Positions 9,090-17,090 of a stretch of 50,248 bases of DNA are shown here, piece by piece. The stretch's first letter is position 1; each line of letters begins with the position of its first letter. The notes beneath the pieces were generated by a model, which made no database searches, was not told the origin of the DNA, and saw nothing but the letters and a program-made list of their open reading frames with translations. Position numbers and translations under genes: made by a program. Source of the stretch: Candidatus Cloacimonadota bacterium (lineage in GTDB: Bacteria; Cloacimonadota; Cloacimonadia; Cloacimonadales; Cloacimonadaceae); NCBI GenBank assembly GCA_018433885.1, contig JAHDQK010000065.1:1-50248 (forward strand), written 5' to 3'.

Positions 9090-9782
9090 TCACACCTCGC
9101 TGTGGGGCAAGATTCTAAGTCTCCAACCGTTTTCCTTCAACCACAATTTGTGTTCTTTCCATTCCGGACAGTAACTCTCCAAAAGATCATAAAAGGCGGG
9201 GGAGTGGTCGGGATGCATCAAATGGCACAATTCGTGGAAAATGATGTATTCCTGAACTTGTAATGGTGCCATCAGCAAATATGCGCTAAGGCTCACGTTC
9301 TTTAGCGATGAACAGGATCCCCATTTGGATTTCGTCCAGCGAACATACACCTTATTGAGCGGGAATTTATAGCGAGTCGCAAGTTCCTGACACATATCTT
9401 TCAGTTTAAAGAACTGTTGTTCATAGAAATTCTTCAGCACAGCCTCGGACATCGTGCGATACTCATTTGCAATATATAGGGTGGATTCCTCAAAATTCAA
9501 ATCCCATAAATACTCCATGTCAATGTATCTTAGAGTTAGCTCCTTCCCCTGCAAAAGAACGGTTACGCCATCTTGGTAGTCGATCTTGATCTTCTTGTGG
9601 CTGGCTTTTTCCAGAAGACGCAAGATATGCTCTCTATTGGCTATGATGATCTTCACAACAGCTTCATCGCTAATGTGTTCCGGCACAAAGATTTCAAAAT
9701 GATTGGCATCCTGCGCGCGGACGCCAACTCGCTTGCGGCGGGTGGAACGGATAATCTTATATTTTGTGTCGCTTATATTCAT
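9090..9782 (-). CDS. YgjP-like zinc metallopeptidase (DUF45/M48-related)
   Basis: A 230-aa protein of the YgjP/DUF45 family. The zinc site HELCH (residues 183-187) is followed by HPDHS, giving the third ligand candidate, and is preceded by the family signature WGSCS (154-158). The N-terminal half (about 1-130) is the family's beta-rich region with IRSTRRKRV near the start. No signal peptide or membrane segment is visible, so it is probably cytosolic. The start overlaps the stop of the upstream arsC-like gene (ATGA), so the two are translated together. The physiological substrate of this family is not established. Confidence 0.9.
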   Translation of the reverse strand: MNISDTKYKIIRSTRRKRVGVRAQDANHFEIFVPEHISDEAVVKIIIANREHILRLLEKASHKKIKIDYQDGVTVLLQGKELTLRYIDMEYLWDLNFEESTLYIANEYRTMSEAVLKNFYEQQFFKLKDMCQELATRYKFPLNKVYVRWTKSKWGSCSSLKNVSLSAYLLMAPLQVQEYIIFHELCHLMHPDHSPAFYDLLESYCPEWKEHKLWLKENGWRLRILPHSEV

Positions 9783-10192
9783 CGAGTTTTCAGTATCGGT
9801 AAGATTACTTTAAGAATGTCTTCTCTTACTTCCCGAAATCCTGCCATGACATCATCATCTCCGGGGACGAAACGAACGGGATCATTCAGAGGTATGTGAA
9901 GGCGGGGGATGTTCATGTAAAAAGCTGGGCAATTAGCTTGAGCATGGTCACATACCGTTATTATCAGATCCAGATCTTCCATGTGCCAAAACTTCGAGAT
10001 GGATTTGCTTCTGAGACTGTCTGTAGTGATCCCCATTTCTTCCAGAGCCATTTTTGCGTAAGGGTGCACATAGGAAGGATGAGTCCCTGCGGAATATGCC
10101 TCCCATTCACCTTTCAAATAATGGTTTATTATGCCTTCAGCCATGATGCTGCGACACGAGTTTCCAGTGCAGATGACAAGAACTTTTTTCAT
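9779..10192 (-). CDS. arsC: Thioredoxin-coupled arsenate reductase (LMW phosphatase fold)
   Basis: A 137-aa protein of the low-molecular-weight phosphatase fold. The P-loop CTGNSCRS begins at C8. TVCDHAQANCP places two more cysteines at 81 and 88, matching the redox pair of the thioredoxin-dependent ArsC family and distinguishing it from simple tyrosine phosphatases. It would reduce arsenate to arsenite through a C8-C81-C88 disulfide relay. I start at the ATG at 10192 (MKKVLVIC); an in-frame TTG nine bases upstream (10201) is possible but less likely, and neither has a strong ribosome binding site. No arsR, arsB or acr3 is nearby, so efflux would rely on genes elsewhere. Confidence 0.88.
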   Translation of the reverse strand: MKKVLVICTGNSCRSIMAEGIINHYLKGEWEAYSAGTHPSYVHPYAKMALEEMGITTDSLRSKSISKFWHMEDLDLIITVCDHAQANCPAFYMNIPRLHIPLNDPVRFVPGDDDVMAGFREVREDILKVILPILKTR

Positions 10193-10411
10193 ACAGACCA
10201 ATCAGGTGATGCAATACTTCGCGTCAAGAAATTTCAGGTGACATCGGTTTTTTTTAGATAGAAGGGTGGTTTATCGATGGTTGATCATTGCCTTTAGGAT
10301 GTATCTAGAACCGGGATTCGAACATCTGATGTGCTATCTAGTATGTTGGAGATCTTTCAATGTTCTACAAACCCAATGTTTGCCACGCGGGCGACACCAA
10401 TCCTTAATCCA

Positions 10412-10762
10412 CTAACATATAGTCTGTATTCCGCATTCCCAGGCATCGTCAGCCCTTGTTTTGATCTCATCCTCGGTCATCTTCTCCGACTGCAGCCAGG
10501 GACCTCGGAACTGGTTCCACCAGCTCTTGTAGTGAGACTCGTTAGCGTATGGATCGTCATCGGCTGGTTCGCTATCTAATCCCGACTTATCCATCTCGAT
10601 TACCCTCATTGTTGTGCCTAAGTGAAGGACATCATCTTTCTTAGCGATCTCCTCGATTGGCTGCTCCGTCCCATCGTCATGCATCAGAATAAGTTGGCTG
10701 CCTGATTTTACCATCTCATCCAGCGTTGCCTGCTCCTTGCGATTCTTGTTTTGCTTGGTCAT
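10412..10762 (-). CDS. Small acidic protein of unknown function
   Basis: A 116-aa hydrophilic, acidic protein that I do not recognise. It has no signal peptide, membrane segment or clear motif; the C-terminal part is tryptophan-rich (WWNQFRGPW, then AWECG). The case for a real gene is the excellent Shine-Dalgarno AAGGAG about eight bases before the ATG at 10762. It sits alone in a gap between the arsC-like gene and the heat-shock operon, beside hairpins and a repeat array, a setting typical of horizontally acquired or phage-derived genes. Function cannot be inferred. Confidence 0.6.
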   Translation of the reverse strand: MTKQNKNRKEQATLDEMVKSGSQLILMHDDGTEQPIEEIAKKDDVLHLGTTMRVIEMDKSGLDSEPADDDPYANESHYKSWWNQFRGPWLQSEKMTEDEIKTRADDAWECGIQTIC

Positions 10763-10799
10763 CTTGATCTCCTTCTCGGTTACCCGACTGTTGATTAAT

Positions 10800-10817
10800 G
10801 GGTGCTACTACGCACCC
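10800..10817. other. Short hairpin GGGTGC-N6-GCACCC
   Basis: Perfect 6-bp arms (10800-10805 and 10812-10817) with a 6-nt loop, 38 bp upstream of the start of the small acidic protein. It has no T-run, so it is not a terminator. It may be part of the leader of that gene or of a plus-strand transcript ending at 10980. Confidence 0.3.
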
Positions 10818-10945
10818 CTCGCACAGGTGGACAAGTCCTTTCCGCTCAATATGATAAATAGATGGGAGATTCATTAATTGACAGATATCGGGCATAAGAA
10901 GAAATCGCAGGTAGCCTACAGACCCTACATAGAATGCCCTCCGAT

Positions 10946-10980
10946 ACGTGGGGACACCGCCCGGTGTCTCCCACGTTTTT
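10946..10980 (+). terminator. Strong intrinsic terminator without an obvious upstream gene
   Basis: Arm ACGTGGGGACACCG (10946-10959) pairs with CGGTGTCTCCCACGT (10962-10976) with one bulge, and five T residues lie at 10976-10980. This is a textbook rho-independent terminator for the plus strand only; the minus strand has no T-run after the stem. No plus-strand gene precedes it (nearest is the permease ending at 9083), so it either ends an unrecognised short RNA or is a remnant of a lost gene. Confidence 0.65.
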
Positions 10981-10993
10981 ATTTGAAACTCCA

Positions 10994-11204
10994 TTTGAAG
11001 TTTCTGTGATAAAAGTTTGAAGAAATGGTGATGGTGATTTGAAGAAAGTATGATAAAAGCTTGAAGTTTTCAGTGATCAAATTTGAAGAAACGATGATGG
11101 TATTTGAAGAAATGGTGATAAAAACTACCAACCCCGAATACCCCTATTTTGACCGGATTTCCACGATTTGAAGTTTTGGTGATTGGATTTGAAGTTTTCA
11201 GTGA
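10994..11204 (+). repeat. Array of TTTGAAG direct repeats with 21-22 bp period
   Basis: The core TTTGAAG (once CTTGAAG), usually followed after 6-7 bases by TGA(T), starts at 10994, 11016, 11038, 11060, 11082, 11103, 11167 and 11188. Spacings are 22, 22, 22, 22, 21, 64 (about three periods) and 21 bp, so two units in the gap have decayed. The array ends about 60 bp upstream of the first CIRCE-like site of the hrcA operon. A period of two helical turns puts every unit on the same DNA face. The same unit occurs at 92-141 and, degenerate, at 47284-47333. Confidence 0.75.
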
Positions 11205-11264
11205 GGGTTTGTATTCCGTTTTGGATAAACCTGTATCCAGTTTACAAGGGGTAACGAAGCAAAA

Positions 11265-11291
11265 TTAGCACTCTCACTTTTAGATTGACAA
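11265..11291. promoter_or_regulatory. CIRCE-like HrcA operator 1 (half conserved)
   Basis: The left arm TTAGCACTC (11265-11273) is a perfect match to the CIRCE half-site. After exactly nine bases comes GATTGACAA (11283-11291), matching 6 of 9 positions of GAGTGCTAA. A candidate -35 TTGACA (11285-11290) overlaps the right arm, so bound HrcA would cover the promoter. Confidence 0.6.
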
Positions 11292-11321
11292 TTTCTGGCA
11301 TTTGATTAAATTGTCATCTGC

Positions 11322-11348
11322 TTAGCAGTGAGATCATATGACTGCTAA
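11322..11348. promoter_or_regulatory. CIRCE-like HrcA operator 2
   Basis: TTAGCAGTG (11322-11330), nine bases, then GACTGCTAA (11340-11348). The arms match CIRCE at 7 of 9 and 8 of 9 positions with the canonical N9 spacer, and the TTAGCAGT/ACTGCTAA part is a perfect inverted repeat. It lies 21 bp upstream of the hrcA start codon, in the expected leader position for negative autoregulation. Confidence 0.7.
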
Positions 11349-11369
11349 AATCAACGAAGAGGCTTTGTC

Positions 11370-12428
11370 ATGAAGAAGAATCAAGCGAGACTTATCGATA
11401 CAATGATAGCTTTGGTGGATGAGTTCATCCAAAGCTGCGAGCCCGTTTCATCGCGGGTGTTGAATGAGAAGTATCTCTCGGAGGTATCTTCTGCCACATT
11501 GCGTCTGGATTTACTTAAGCTTGAAGAGCAAAATCTGATATCGCAGCCTCACACTTCGGCAGGCAGAATACCCACTATTGGGGGTTACCGGCGTTATTTG
11601 GAATACATTGAACGCGAACACGAAGCGGTGCGTTATGCCAGAATGGATACTCTGCGAGAGCTTTTGGTGCGTAATTACAAGGATACTCCGCGCGCGTTGC
11701 ACTATATAATGCAGATGCTGGCACATGAGACAGACCAGCTTTCATTTGTAGCAGAGCCGGAGGTCTCCAGCGGTTATCTGGCACGTTTGGAAGTATTTGC
11801 GATTGGCGCTCAGAAGCTGATATTTGTGATGAGCTTGGATAGTGGATTGGATAAAACAGTGATTATCAAGTGTGATTACGAGATCAACGAGGCTCAATTG
11901 CGTAAATTGGTACGTTATTTGAATGACGAACTGGTGGGCTTGAGGATCTATGACATTGCCAATAAAGTATTGGTAGATATGCGAGAACGCCGGATGGGCG
12001 AGAATGATCTGCTCAGTCAGTTTCTACGTGAACTACACAAGGCTTTTATTGAGATCAGTGATTTCTACATCCACTACGATGGCAGTATCAATTTTTTGGA
12101 ACAACCGGAGTTTGATTCCAAGGAAGCCATCCTCAGCTTCATGAATCTAATTCAACGGCAGGATTATCTGTTGAACGCGATGCGCAACAACGATGAAGGC
12201 ACCGTTAACATCCTTCTCGGAGAGGATTTTTCGGACCCACGGTTCAGCAACTTTGCGCTTATCTACGGCAAATACGAAGTTTATGGCATTCCAGGATATC
12301 TTGGAGTATTAACTCCAGTTCGCACGGAGTATCGCAAACTGATACCCCTGATTCGCGATGTAACGAGCACCATCACTCATACTACCAAACGCGGGATGGT
12401 AGTTCCCCAGAGGAGAAGAGATGTCTAA
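11370..12428 (+). CDS. hrcA: Heat-inducible transcription repressor HrcA
   Basis: A 352-aa repressor that binds CIRCE operators and releases them when GroEL becomes limiting. The N-terminal winged helix (about 1-75) ends with the family hallmark SQPHTSAGRIPT. The C-terminal GAF-like domain includes LEVFAIGAQKLIFVM and a late segment with YGIPGYLGVLTPVRTEY. The ATG at 11370 has GAGG upstream. It is the first gene of hrcA-grpE-dnaK-dnaJ-rsmE, and two CIRCE-like sites lie between 11265 and 11348, so autoregulation is very likely. The gene order resembles that of Firmicutes. Confidence 0.96.
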   Translation: MKKNQARLIDTMIALVDEFIQSCEPVSSRVLNEKYLSEVSSATLRLDLLKLEEQNLISQPHTSAGRIPTIGGYRRYLEYIEREHEAVRYARMDTLRELLVRNYKDTPRALHYIMQMLAHETDQLSFVAEPEVSSGYLARLEVFAIGAQKLIFVMSLDSGLDKTVIIKCDYEINEAQLRKLVRYLNDELVGLRIYDIANKVLVDMRERRMGENDLLSQFLRELHKAFIEISDFYIHYDGSINFLEQPEFDSKEAILSFMNLIQRQDYLLNAMRNNDEGTVNILLGEDFSDPRFSNFALIYGKYEVYGIPGYLGVLTPVRTEYRKLIPLIRDVTSTITHTTKRGMVVPQRRRDV

Positions 12429-13038
12429 GAAAAGAAGCGGACATACATCCGCAAATGAAAAGGATATGAACATGCAAGGCAGAAATGAAGAGCGAAAGGC
12501 ACAAGTCCAAGAAGATTTGGTGGATACAGCTGAAGCAGAAGAGATAAAACAAGAACAGGGACCGGTGGACGAGCTGGAACGCATGAAGCTTGAATTAGCG
12601 GAGTATAAGGATAAATATCTGCGTTCGATGGCGGAGTTTGAAAACTACAGGCGGCGCAGCATTTCAGAGAAGGCAGATTGGATACGCCATGCCACCAAAG
12701 AGCTCGCCCTGCACATATGTGATGTGGTGGATAATTTTGAGCGGGCACTAGCTCAGGCGAAATCAGAAGATCTGGAAAGTCCCTTTGGCAAAGGTATTGT
12801 ACTGATCGAGAAGCAATTGGTAAAAGCACTTCAGAAAGAAGGCGTACAAAAGATAGAAGCATTGGGAGCGGAATTTGATCCGGAGTATCATGATGCTCTG
12901 GCACATATTCCGAGTGAGTATGAAGAAAACATGGTCGCCGCCATCATCCAGAACGGCTATACCATGCACGATAAAGTGATCCGTCCGGCAAAAGTGGCGG
13001 TATCCAATGGCACAAAAATTAATACCCTGGAGGAATAA
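12421..13038 (+). CDS. grpE: Nucleotide exchange factor GrpE
   Basis: A 205-aa co-chaperone that exchanges ADP for ATP on DnaK. The first 60 residues are charged and low in complexity. A long coiled-coil helix follows (ELERMKLELAEYKDKYLRSM), then the signature region FENYRRRS and the C-terminal beta-wing with EFDPEYHDAL and VAAIIQNGYTMHDKVIRPAKVAVS. The start at 12421 overlaps the hrcA end by 8 bp and has GGAG upstream. The stop abuts the dnaK start without a gap. Sizes and domains are normal. Confidence 0.96.
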   Translation: MSKKRSGHTSANEKDMNMQGRNEERKAQVQEDLVDTAEAEEIKQEQGPVDELERMKLELAEYKDKYLRSMAEFENYRRRSISEKADWIRHATKELALHICDVVDNFERALAQAKSEDLESPFGKGIVLIEKQLVKALQKEGVQKIEALGAEFDPEYHDALAHIPSEYEENMVAAIIQNGYTMHDKVIRPAKVAVSNGTKINTLEE

Positions 13039-14994
13039 ATGGGAAAGATAATCGGAATAGACCTAGGAACAACAAACTCCTGCGTAGCTGTGGTTGAGGG
13101 CGGTAAGCCCGTAGTAATCACAAACGCCGAGGGAGGCCGCACCACCCCGTCGGTGGTGGCTTTCACTAAAGATGGACAGCGCTTGATAGGCCAATTGGCA
13201 AAACGTCAAGCTGTTACAAACCCAATAAACACAGTTTTTTCGATCAAGCGCTTCATGGGCCGCAGTTATAGCGAAGTGGGCGAAGAGATCAAACAAGTAC
13301 CCTTTAAAGTAAAATCCGGCATCAAAAATCAAGCCGCAGTGCATATTGATAGCGAAAACAAGGATTTCACTCCGCAGGAAATTTCCGCAATGGTGCTTAC
13401 CCGCATGAAAGAAACAGCGGAAGCGTATCTGGGAACTACTGTAACCGAGGCGGTGATCACCGTACCCGCATATTTCAACGACGACCAACGACAGGCAACC
13501 AAGGATGCCGGCAGAATCGCGGGTTTGGAAGTGAAGCGCATCATCAATGAACCAACCGCAGCTGCACTTGCATATGGCATGGAAAACAAGAAAGAACAGA
13601 AAGTAGCGGTGTATGATCTAGGCGGTGGTACATTCGATATCTCCATCCTGGATATATCTTCCGGTGTGGTGGAAGTGCTATCTACAAATGGTGATACCCA
13701 TCTGGGTGGCGATGATTTTGACAAGCGGGTAATAGATTGGATTTTGGAGCAATTTAAAAAACAGGAAGGAATCGACCTGGCAAAAGATCCGATGGCTTTG
13801 CAACGCTTGCGAGAAGCCGCCGAAAAAGCCAAGATCGAGCTTTCCGGAACTCAGACTACAAATATCAATCTGCCCTTCATTACTGCGGATGCGACAGGTC
13901 CCAAACACCTGAATCTGGATCTAAGCTTGGCGGAATTTAATCGTCTGACAGCTGATCTGGTGGAACGCACTCTGGGACCTTGTAAAAAAGCCTTGGCAGA
14001 TGCCAAACTAAATACTTCGGACATTCAGGAAGTACTGATGGTAGGCGGAAGCACACGCATTCCCGCCGTGGGTGAAGCGGTGGAAAAATTCTTTGGGAAG
14101 AAACCGAACCGCAGCCTGAACCCGGATGAAGTAGTGGCGATAGGAGCGGGCATCCAAGGCGCGATCCTTTCCGGCGACGACAATGTATCCGATGTTTTAC
14201 TGTTGGATGTAACCCCGCTTTCTTTAGGAATCGAGACCTTGGGGAACATGATGACTACATTGATCCCCAGAAACACCACCATCCCCACCAAAAAGAGTCA
14301 GGTATTTTCTACGGCGGCGGATAATCAGACCGCAGTTACAATCCATGTGCTTCAGGGTGAACGCCCGATGGCGCCAGATAACAAGAGCCTTGGCAGATTT
14401 GATCTGGTAGGTATTCCATCCGCACCTCGCGGAGTTCCGCAGATAGAGGTAACCTTCGATATCGATGCGAACGGCATTTTGCACGTTTCTGCCAAGGATA
14501 AAGGCACCGGCAAAGAACAATCCATCAAGATCGACCGAGCTGGAAGCATCGACAAGGAAGATATCGACCGTATGATCAAGGATGCTGAGCTTCACGCAGA
14601 AGAAGATAAACAGCGCCAAGAATTTGTAAGCGCGAAAAACGAACTGGACACTTTGATCTTCAGCACCGAGAAGAGCCTTTCAGAATATGGTGACAAGCTC
14701 TCGGAAACCGAGAAGAGCGAACTGGAAACAGAATTAAAGAACGCCAAGGAACAGCTTGACAAAGTAAGTAGCAAAGATCAAGTGGAACAAATCAAAGAGA
14801 GTCTATCCAAAAAAGCTCAGCGTCTCGGCGAAATCATCTATGCTAATATGCAACAGCAACAAGGTGGGGGAGCGGGGTTTGATCCTAATGCACAAGGCTT
14901 CAATCCCGAAGACTTTGCCGGTCAACCAAACAATACCGAGAAAAAGGAAGATGGTCCCATAGACGCGGATTTTGAGGTAGTGGACGATAAATAA
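13039..14994 (+). CDS. dnaK: Chaperone DnaK (Hsp70)
   Basis: A 651-aa Hsp70 chaperone. The ATPase domain starts with [14 protein letters not shown] and contains [28 protein letters not shown] and [13 protein letters not shown]. The linker [16 protein letters not shown] precedes the substrate-binding domain. The C-terminal lid is helical and ends in a glycine/glutamine-rich stretch and the acidic tail [10 protein letters not shown] typical of bacterial DnaK. The start has GGAGG seven bases upstream and follows the grpE stop directly. Nothing appears truncated. Confidence 0.98.
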   Translation: MGKIIGIDLGTTNSCVAVVEGGKPVVITNAEGGRTTPSVVAFTKDGQRLIGQLAKRQAVTNPINTVFSIKRFMGRSYSEVGEEIKQVPFKVKSGIKNQAAVHIDSENKDFTPQEISAMVLTRMKETAEAYLGTTVTEAVITVPAYFNDDQRQATKDAGRIAGLEVKRIINEPTAAALAYGMENKKEQKVAVYDLGGGTFDISILDISSGVVEVLSTNGDTHLGGDDFDKRVIDWILEQFKKQEGIDLAKDPMALQRLREAAEKAKIELSGTQTTNINLPFITADATGPKHLNLDLSLAEFNRLTADLVERTLGPCKKALADAKLNTSDIQEVLMVGGSTRIPAVGEAVEKFFGKKPNRSLNPDEVVAIGAGIQGAILSGDDNVSDVLLLDVTPLSLGIETLGNMMTTLIPRNTTIPTKKSQVFSTAADNQTAVTIHVLQGERPMAPDNKSLGRFDLVGIPSAPRGVPQIEVTFDIDANGILHVSAKDKGTGKEQSIKIDRAGSIDKEDIDRMIKDAELHAEEDKQRQEFVSAKNELDTLIFSTEKSLSEYGDKLSETEKSELETELKNAKEQLDKVSSKDQVEQIKESLSKKAQRLGEIIYANMQQQQGGGAGFDPNAQGFNPEDFAGQPNNTEKKEDGPIDADFEVVDDK

Positions 14995-15003
14995 TAAATA
15001 TCC

Positions 15004-15028
15004 GGGATAGCCCTTTGCGGGCTATCCC
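15004..15028 (+). other. Perfect 10-bp hairpin between dnaK and dnaJ
   Basis: GGGATAGCCC (15004-15013), loop TTTGC, GGGCTATCCC (15019-15028), ten bases after the dnaK stop. There is no T-run after the stem, so full intrinsic termination is unlikely. An RNA-processing, 3'-end-protecting or partial-terminator hairpin that keeps dnaK more abundant than dnaJ is the natural inference. Confidence 0.6.
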
Positions 15029-15094
15029 ATGCCTTGTATTAGCATATTCGCTTTCCGGGAAAATCGGAAAGAAACATATTTTTTAGGAGACAAG

Positions 15095-16246
15095 ATGGCA
15101 AAACGAGATTATTACGAGGTTCTCGGTGTGGATAAAAACGCCGATGAAGCTACCATAAAAAAATCCTATCGCAAACTGGCAATGCAATATCATCCGGATA
15201 AGAACCCGGATAACAAGGATGCAGAAGAAAAATTTAAAGAAGCTAGTGAAGCATACGAGGTTCTATCGGACAAAGAAAAACGGCAACTGTACGATCAATA
15301 CGGTCACGCCGGAGTCGAGAGCCAGTTTGGTGCAGGCGGATTCTCTTGGGAAAACTTCACTCATCGTAGTGATCTGAACGACATCTTCGGCGATGGATTT
15401 TCGTCGATCTTCGAGAGCCTTTTTGGCGGTGGCTTTGGAGGCCGTTCCTCCGGTAGAAGCTCAAACCGGGGTGAAGACTTGCAGATAGAGCTTTCTCTTA
15501 GTTTGAAGGAAATTGCGGAAGGCTGCGAGAAGAAAATCAAGATAAGCACCAAAGAAGCCTGCGACAAATGCGATGGCAGCGGCAGTGCGGATGGACAATC
15601 CGAAAGCTGCAGCCAATGCAGAGGAACAGGTCAAGTTCGCCAAGTACGACAATCTCTGTTTGGACAGATGCAGACGGTCTCCGAATGTCCTTCCTGCCGG
15701 GGTGAAGGTAAAATCATCAAAAACAAATGTGGGAAATGCTATGGCGAAGGGCGCATGGGCAAGGTGAAGGAAATCAGCGTAAAGATTCCCGCTGGTGTGG
15801 AGGAAAACCAGTATATCCGATTACGTGGTCAGGGAAACGTGGGCCCCCGCAGTGGCTCCAGAGGGGATATTCTAGTGCTGATTCATGAAAAACAGGATGA
15901 TATCTTTGAGCGGCATGGCAATGATATCCTGATGGAGTATCCGGTATCGGTGTCTCAAGCGGTGTTGGGAGACGAAATCTTGGTGCCCACTTTGGGGGGC
16001 AAAGTAAAGATGAAGATCCCCGCCGGAACTCAGAGCGGACGGCTGTTTCGCTTGAAAGGACAAGGTATTCAGGGTTTAAACACGTATAGCAAAGGTGATG
16101 AGATTGTAAGAATCATTGTGGTGATCCCCACCAAGCTGAGCAAAGAAGAACAAGAAGCATATACACGGCTGAAAGAGTTTGACGCTAAACGCGAACTTAA
16201 GCCGGGCAAGAGCTTTTTAAACAAACTCCGCGACATCTTCAGTTGA
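15095..16246 (+). CDS. dnaJ: Chaperone DnaJ (Hsp40, type A)
   Basis: A 383-aa co-chaperone that delivers substrates to DnaK and stimulates its ATPase. The J domain (1-70) has YHPDKNP with the HPD triad. A glycine/phenylalanine-rich region follows, then four zinc-binding CxxCxGxG units: [24 protein letters not shown] and CGKCYGEG. The C-terminal beta domains follow. The reading frame is open upstream to 15029, but AGGAGA at 15085-15090 and the conserved [12 protein letters not shown] start fix the ATG at 15095. It lies in the hrcA operon, 100 bp after dnaK. Confidence 0.97.
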   Translation: MAKRDYYEVLGVDKNADEATIKKSYRKLAMQYHPDKNPDNKDAEEKFKEASEAYEVLSDKEKRQLYDQYGHAGVESQFGAGGFSWENFTHRSDLNDIFGDGFSSIFESLFGGGFGGRSSGRSSNRGEDLQIELSLSLKEIAEGCEKKIKISTKEACDKCDGSGSADGQSESCSQCRGTGQVRQVRQSLFGQMQTVSECPSCRGEGKIIKNKCGKCYGEGRMGKVKEISVKIPAGVEENQYIRLRGQGNVGPRSGSRGDILVLIHEKQDDIFERHGNDILMEYPVSVSQAVLGDEILVPTLGGKVKMKIPAGTQSGRLFRLKGQGIQGLNTYSKGDEIVRIIVVIPTKLSKEEQEAYTRLKEFDAKRELKPGKSFLNKLRDIFS

Positions 16247-16250
16247 GCTC

Positions 16251-16967
16251 ATGCCCTCATATTACCATCCTCAGCTGGATAAAGTTACCCAGGAAGTGAT
16301 CCTGGAAAACGAGGAGTTTCATCATCTTAGCCGTGTAAAACGCATCGCGCCCGGTGCCTGGATCAAGCTCAACGGTGGAAATGGTATCTTAGCAGAGGCG
16401 GAAGTTGTTGAGATATCCAAACACAAAGCAAGGCTTTTGATAAGTGAAACCATCGAGCATCCTGCCCCGTCACCGCGTTTTGCGATCGCGATATCTCTTC
16501 TTAAGAACCATCACGATGAGCTGGCTGTGGAGAAATGCACAGAACTGGGTACGGCAGAATTCTTTCCCATGATAACGGAATTTACGGTTAAGGATGCGGG
16601 AAAAAACACGGTAAGCCGTTTGGAGAAAATTGCCTTGGCGGCACTTAAACAATGCGATAATCCATTTTTACCAAAGATAAACCCTGTGCAAGATTTGGAT
16701 GAGACTCTCGCAAGAATCCGCGAACATGGTTATCAAGCTGTGCTTTGCTCCGAGGTTGAGAAACAGAACTGGCTTAATTGCATCAAAGAATCTCAACCAA
16801 TCTGCTTTGTAATCGGCCCTGAGGGTGGCTTTTCTGAAGCAGAACGAGCTACGATGAAGCATCTACCATCGATCATGATCAACCGCTTGATTATGAGGGC
16901 GGAAACAGCCGCGATATGCGCCGCAAGTCAGTTTCTGTTGTTGCGGGAAGGCTTGCTTGGTAGCTGA
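16251..16967 (+). CDS. rsmE: 16S rRNA m3U1498 methyltransferase RsmE
   Basis: A 238-aa SPOUT-fold enzyme that N3-methylates U1498 of 16S rRNA using S-adenosylmethionine. The N-terminal PUA-like part has the typical HHLSRVKR. The knotted C-terminal domain shows EKCTELGTAEFFP, FVIGPEGGFSEAE (the SAM-binding loop) and RAETAAICAASQ near the end. The start lies 4 bp after the dnaJ stop. RsmE directly after dnaJ (or after prmA) is also common in Firmicutes; prmA is absent here. Confidence 0.95.
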   Translation: MPSYYHPQLDKVTQEVILENEEFHHLSRVKRIAPGAWIKLNGGNGILAEAEVVEISKHKARLLISETIEHPAPSPRFAIAISLLKNHHDELAVEKCTELGTAEFFPMITEFTVKDAGKNTVSRLEKIALAALKQCDNPFLPKINPVQDLDETLARIREHGYQAVLCSEVEKQNWLNCIKESQPICFVIGPEGGFSEAERATMKHLPSIMINRLIMRAETAAICAASQFLLLREGLLGS

Positions 16968-17025
16968 TCCAGCTTGTTACTATGGCAGAAGCCCAACTTG
17001 TCAGACCGATGAGATAAAATTCTCT

Positions 17026-17053
17026 TTGACAAGATAGAGAATCGACATAGAAT
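17026..17053 (+). promoter_or_regulatory. Candidate sigma70-type promoter for the tatD cluster
   Basis: TTGACA (17026-17031), 16-bp spacer, TAGAAT (17048-17053), 38 bp before the tatD ATG. The hexamers match consensus at 6/6 and 5/6. It would drive tatD and probably the outer-membrane protein and recJ-like genes behind it. Confidence 0.6.
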
Positions 17054-17067
17054 GGCACAAATGCCAT
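17052..17067. promoter_or_regulatory. Inverted repeat ATGGCA-CAAA-TGCCAT at the transcription start
   Basis: Perfect 6-bp arms (17052-17057 and 17062-17067) immediately downstream of the predicted -10 box, i.e. over the expected transcription start. It could be an operator or a small 5' hairpin. Evidence is symmetry and position only. Confidence 0.35.
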
Positions 17068-17090
17068 AATAAGGGGAAAAACATAGAATA

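Noticed and set aside
10306-10322. tRNA T-arm-like sequence on the minus strand (complement of AGAACCGGGATTCGAAC)
   Set aside because: The flanking bases cannot form a T stem and no anticodon arm or acceptor stem can be built; at most a tRNA-end relic of an integration event.
10716-10994. 92-codon minus-strand ORF overlapping the small acidic gene
   Set aside because: No ribosome binding site at its ATG, its 5' part is the terminator hairpin, and it overlaps a gene with a better start.
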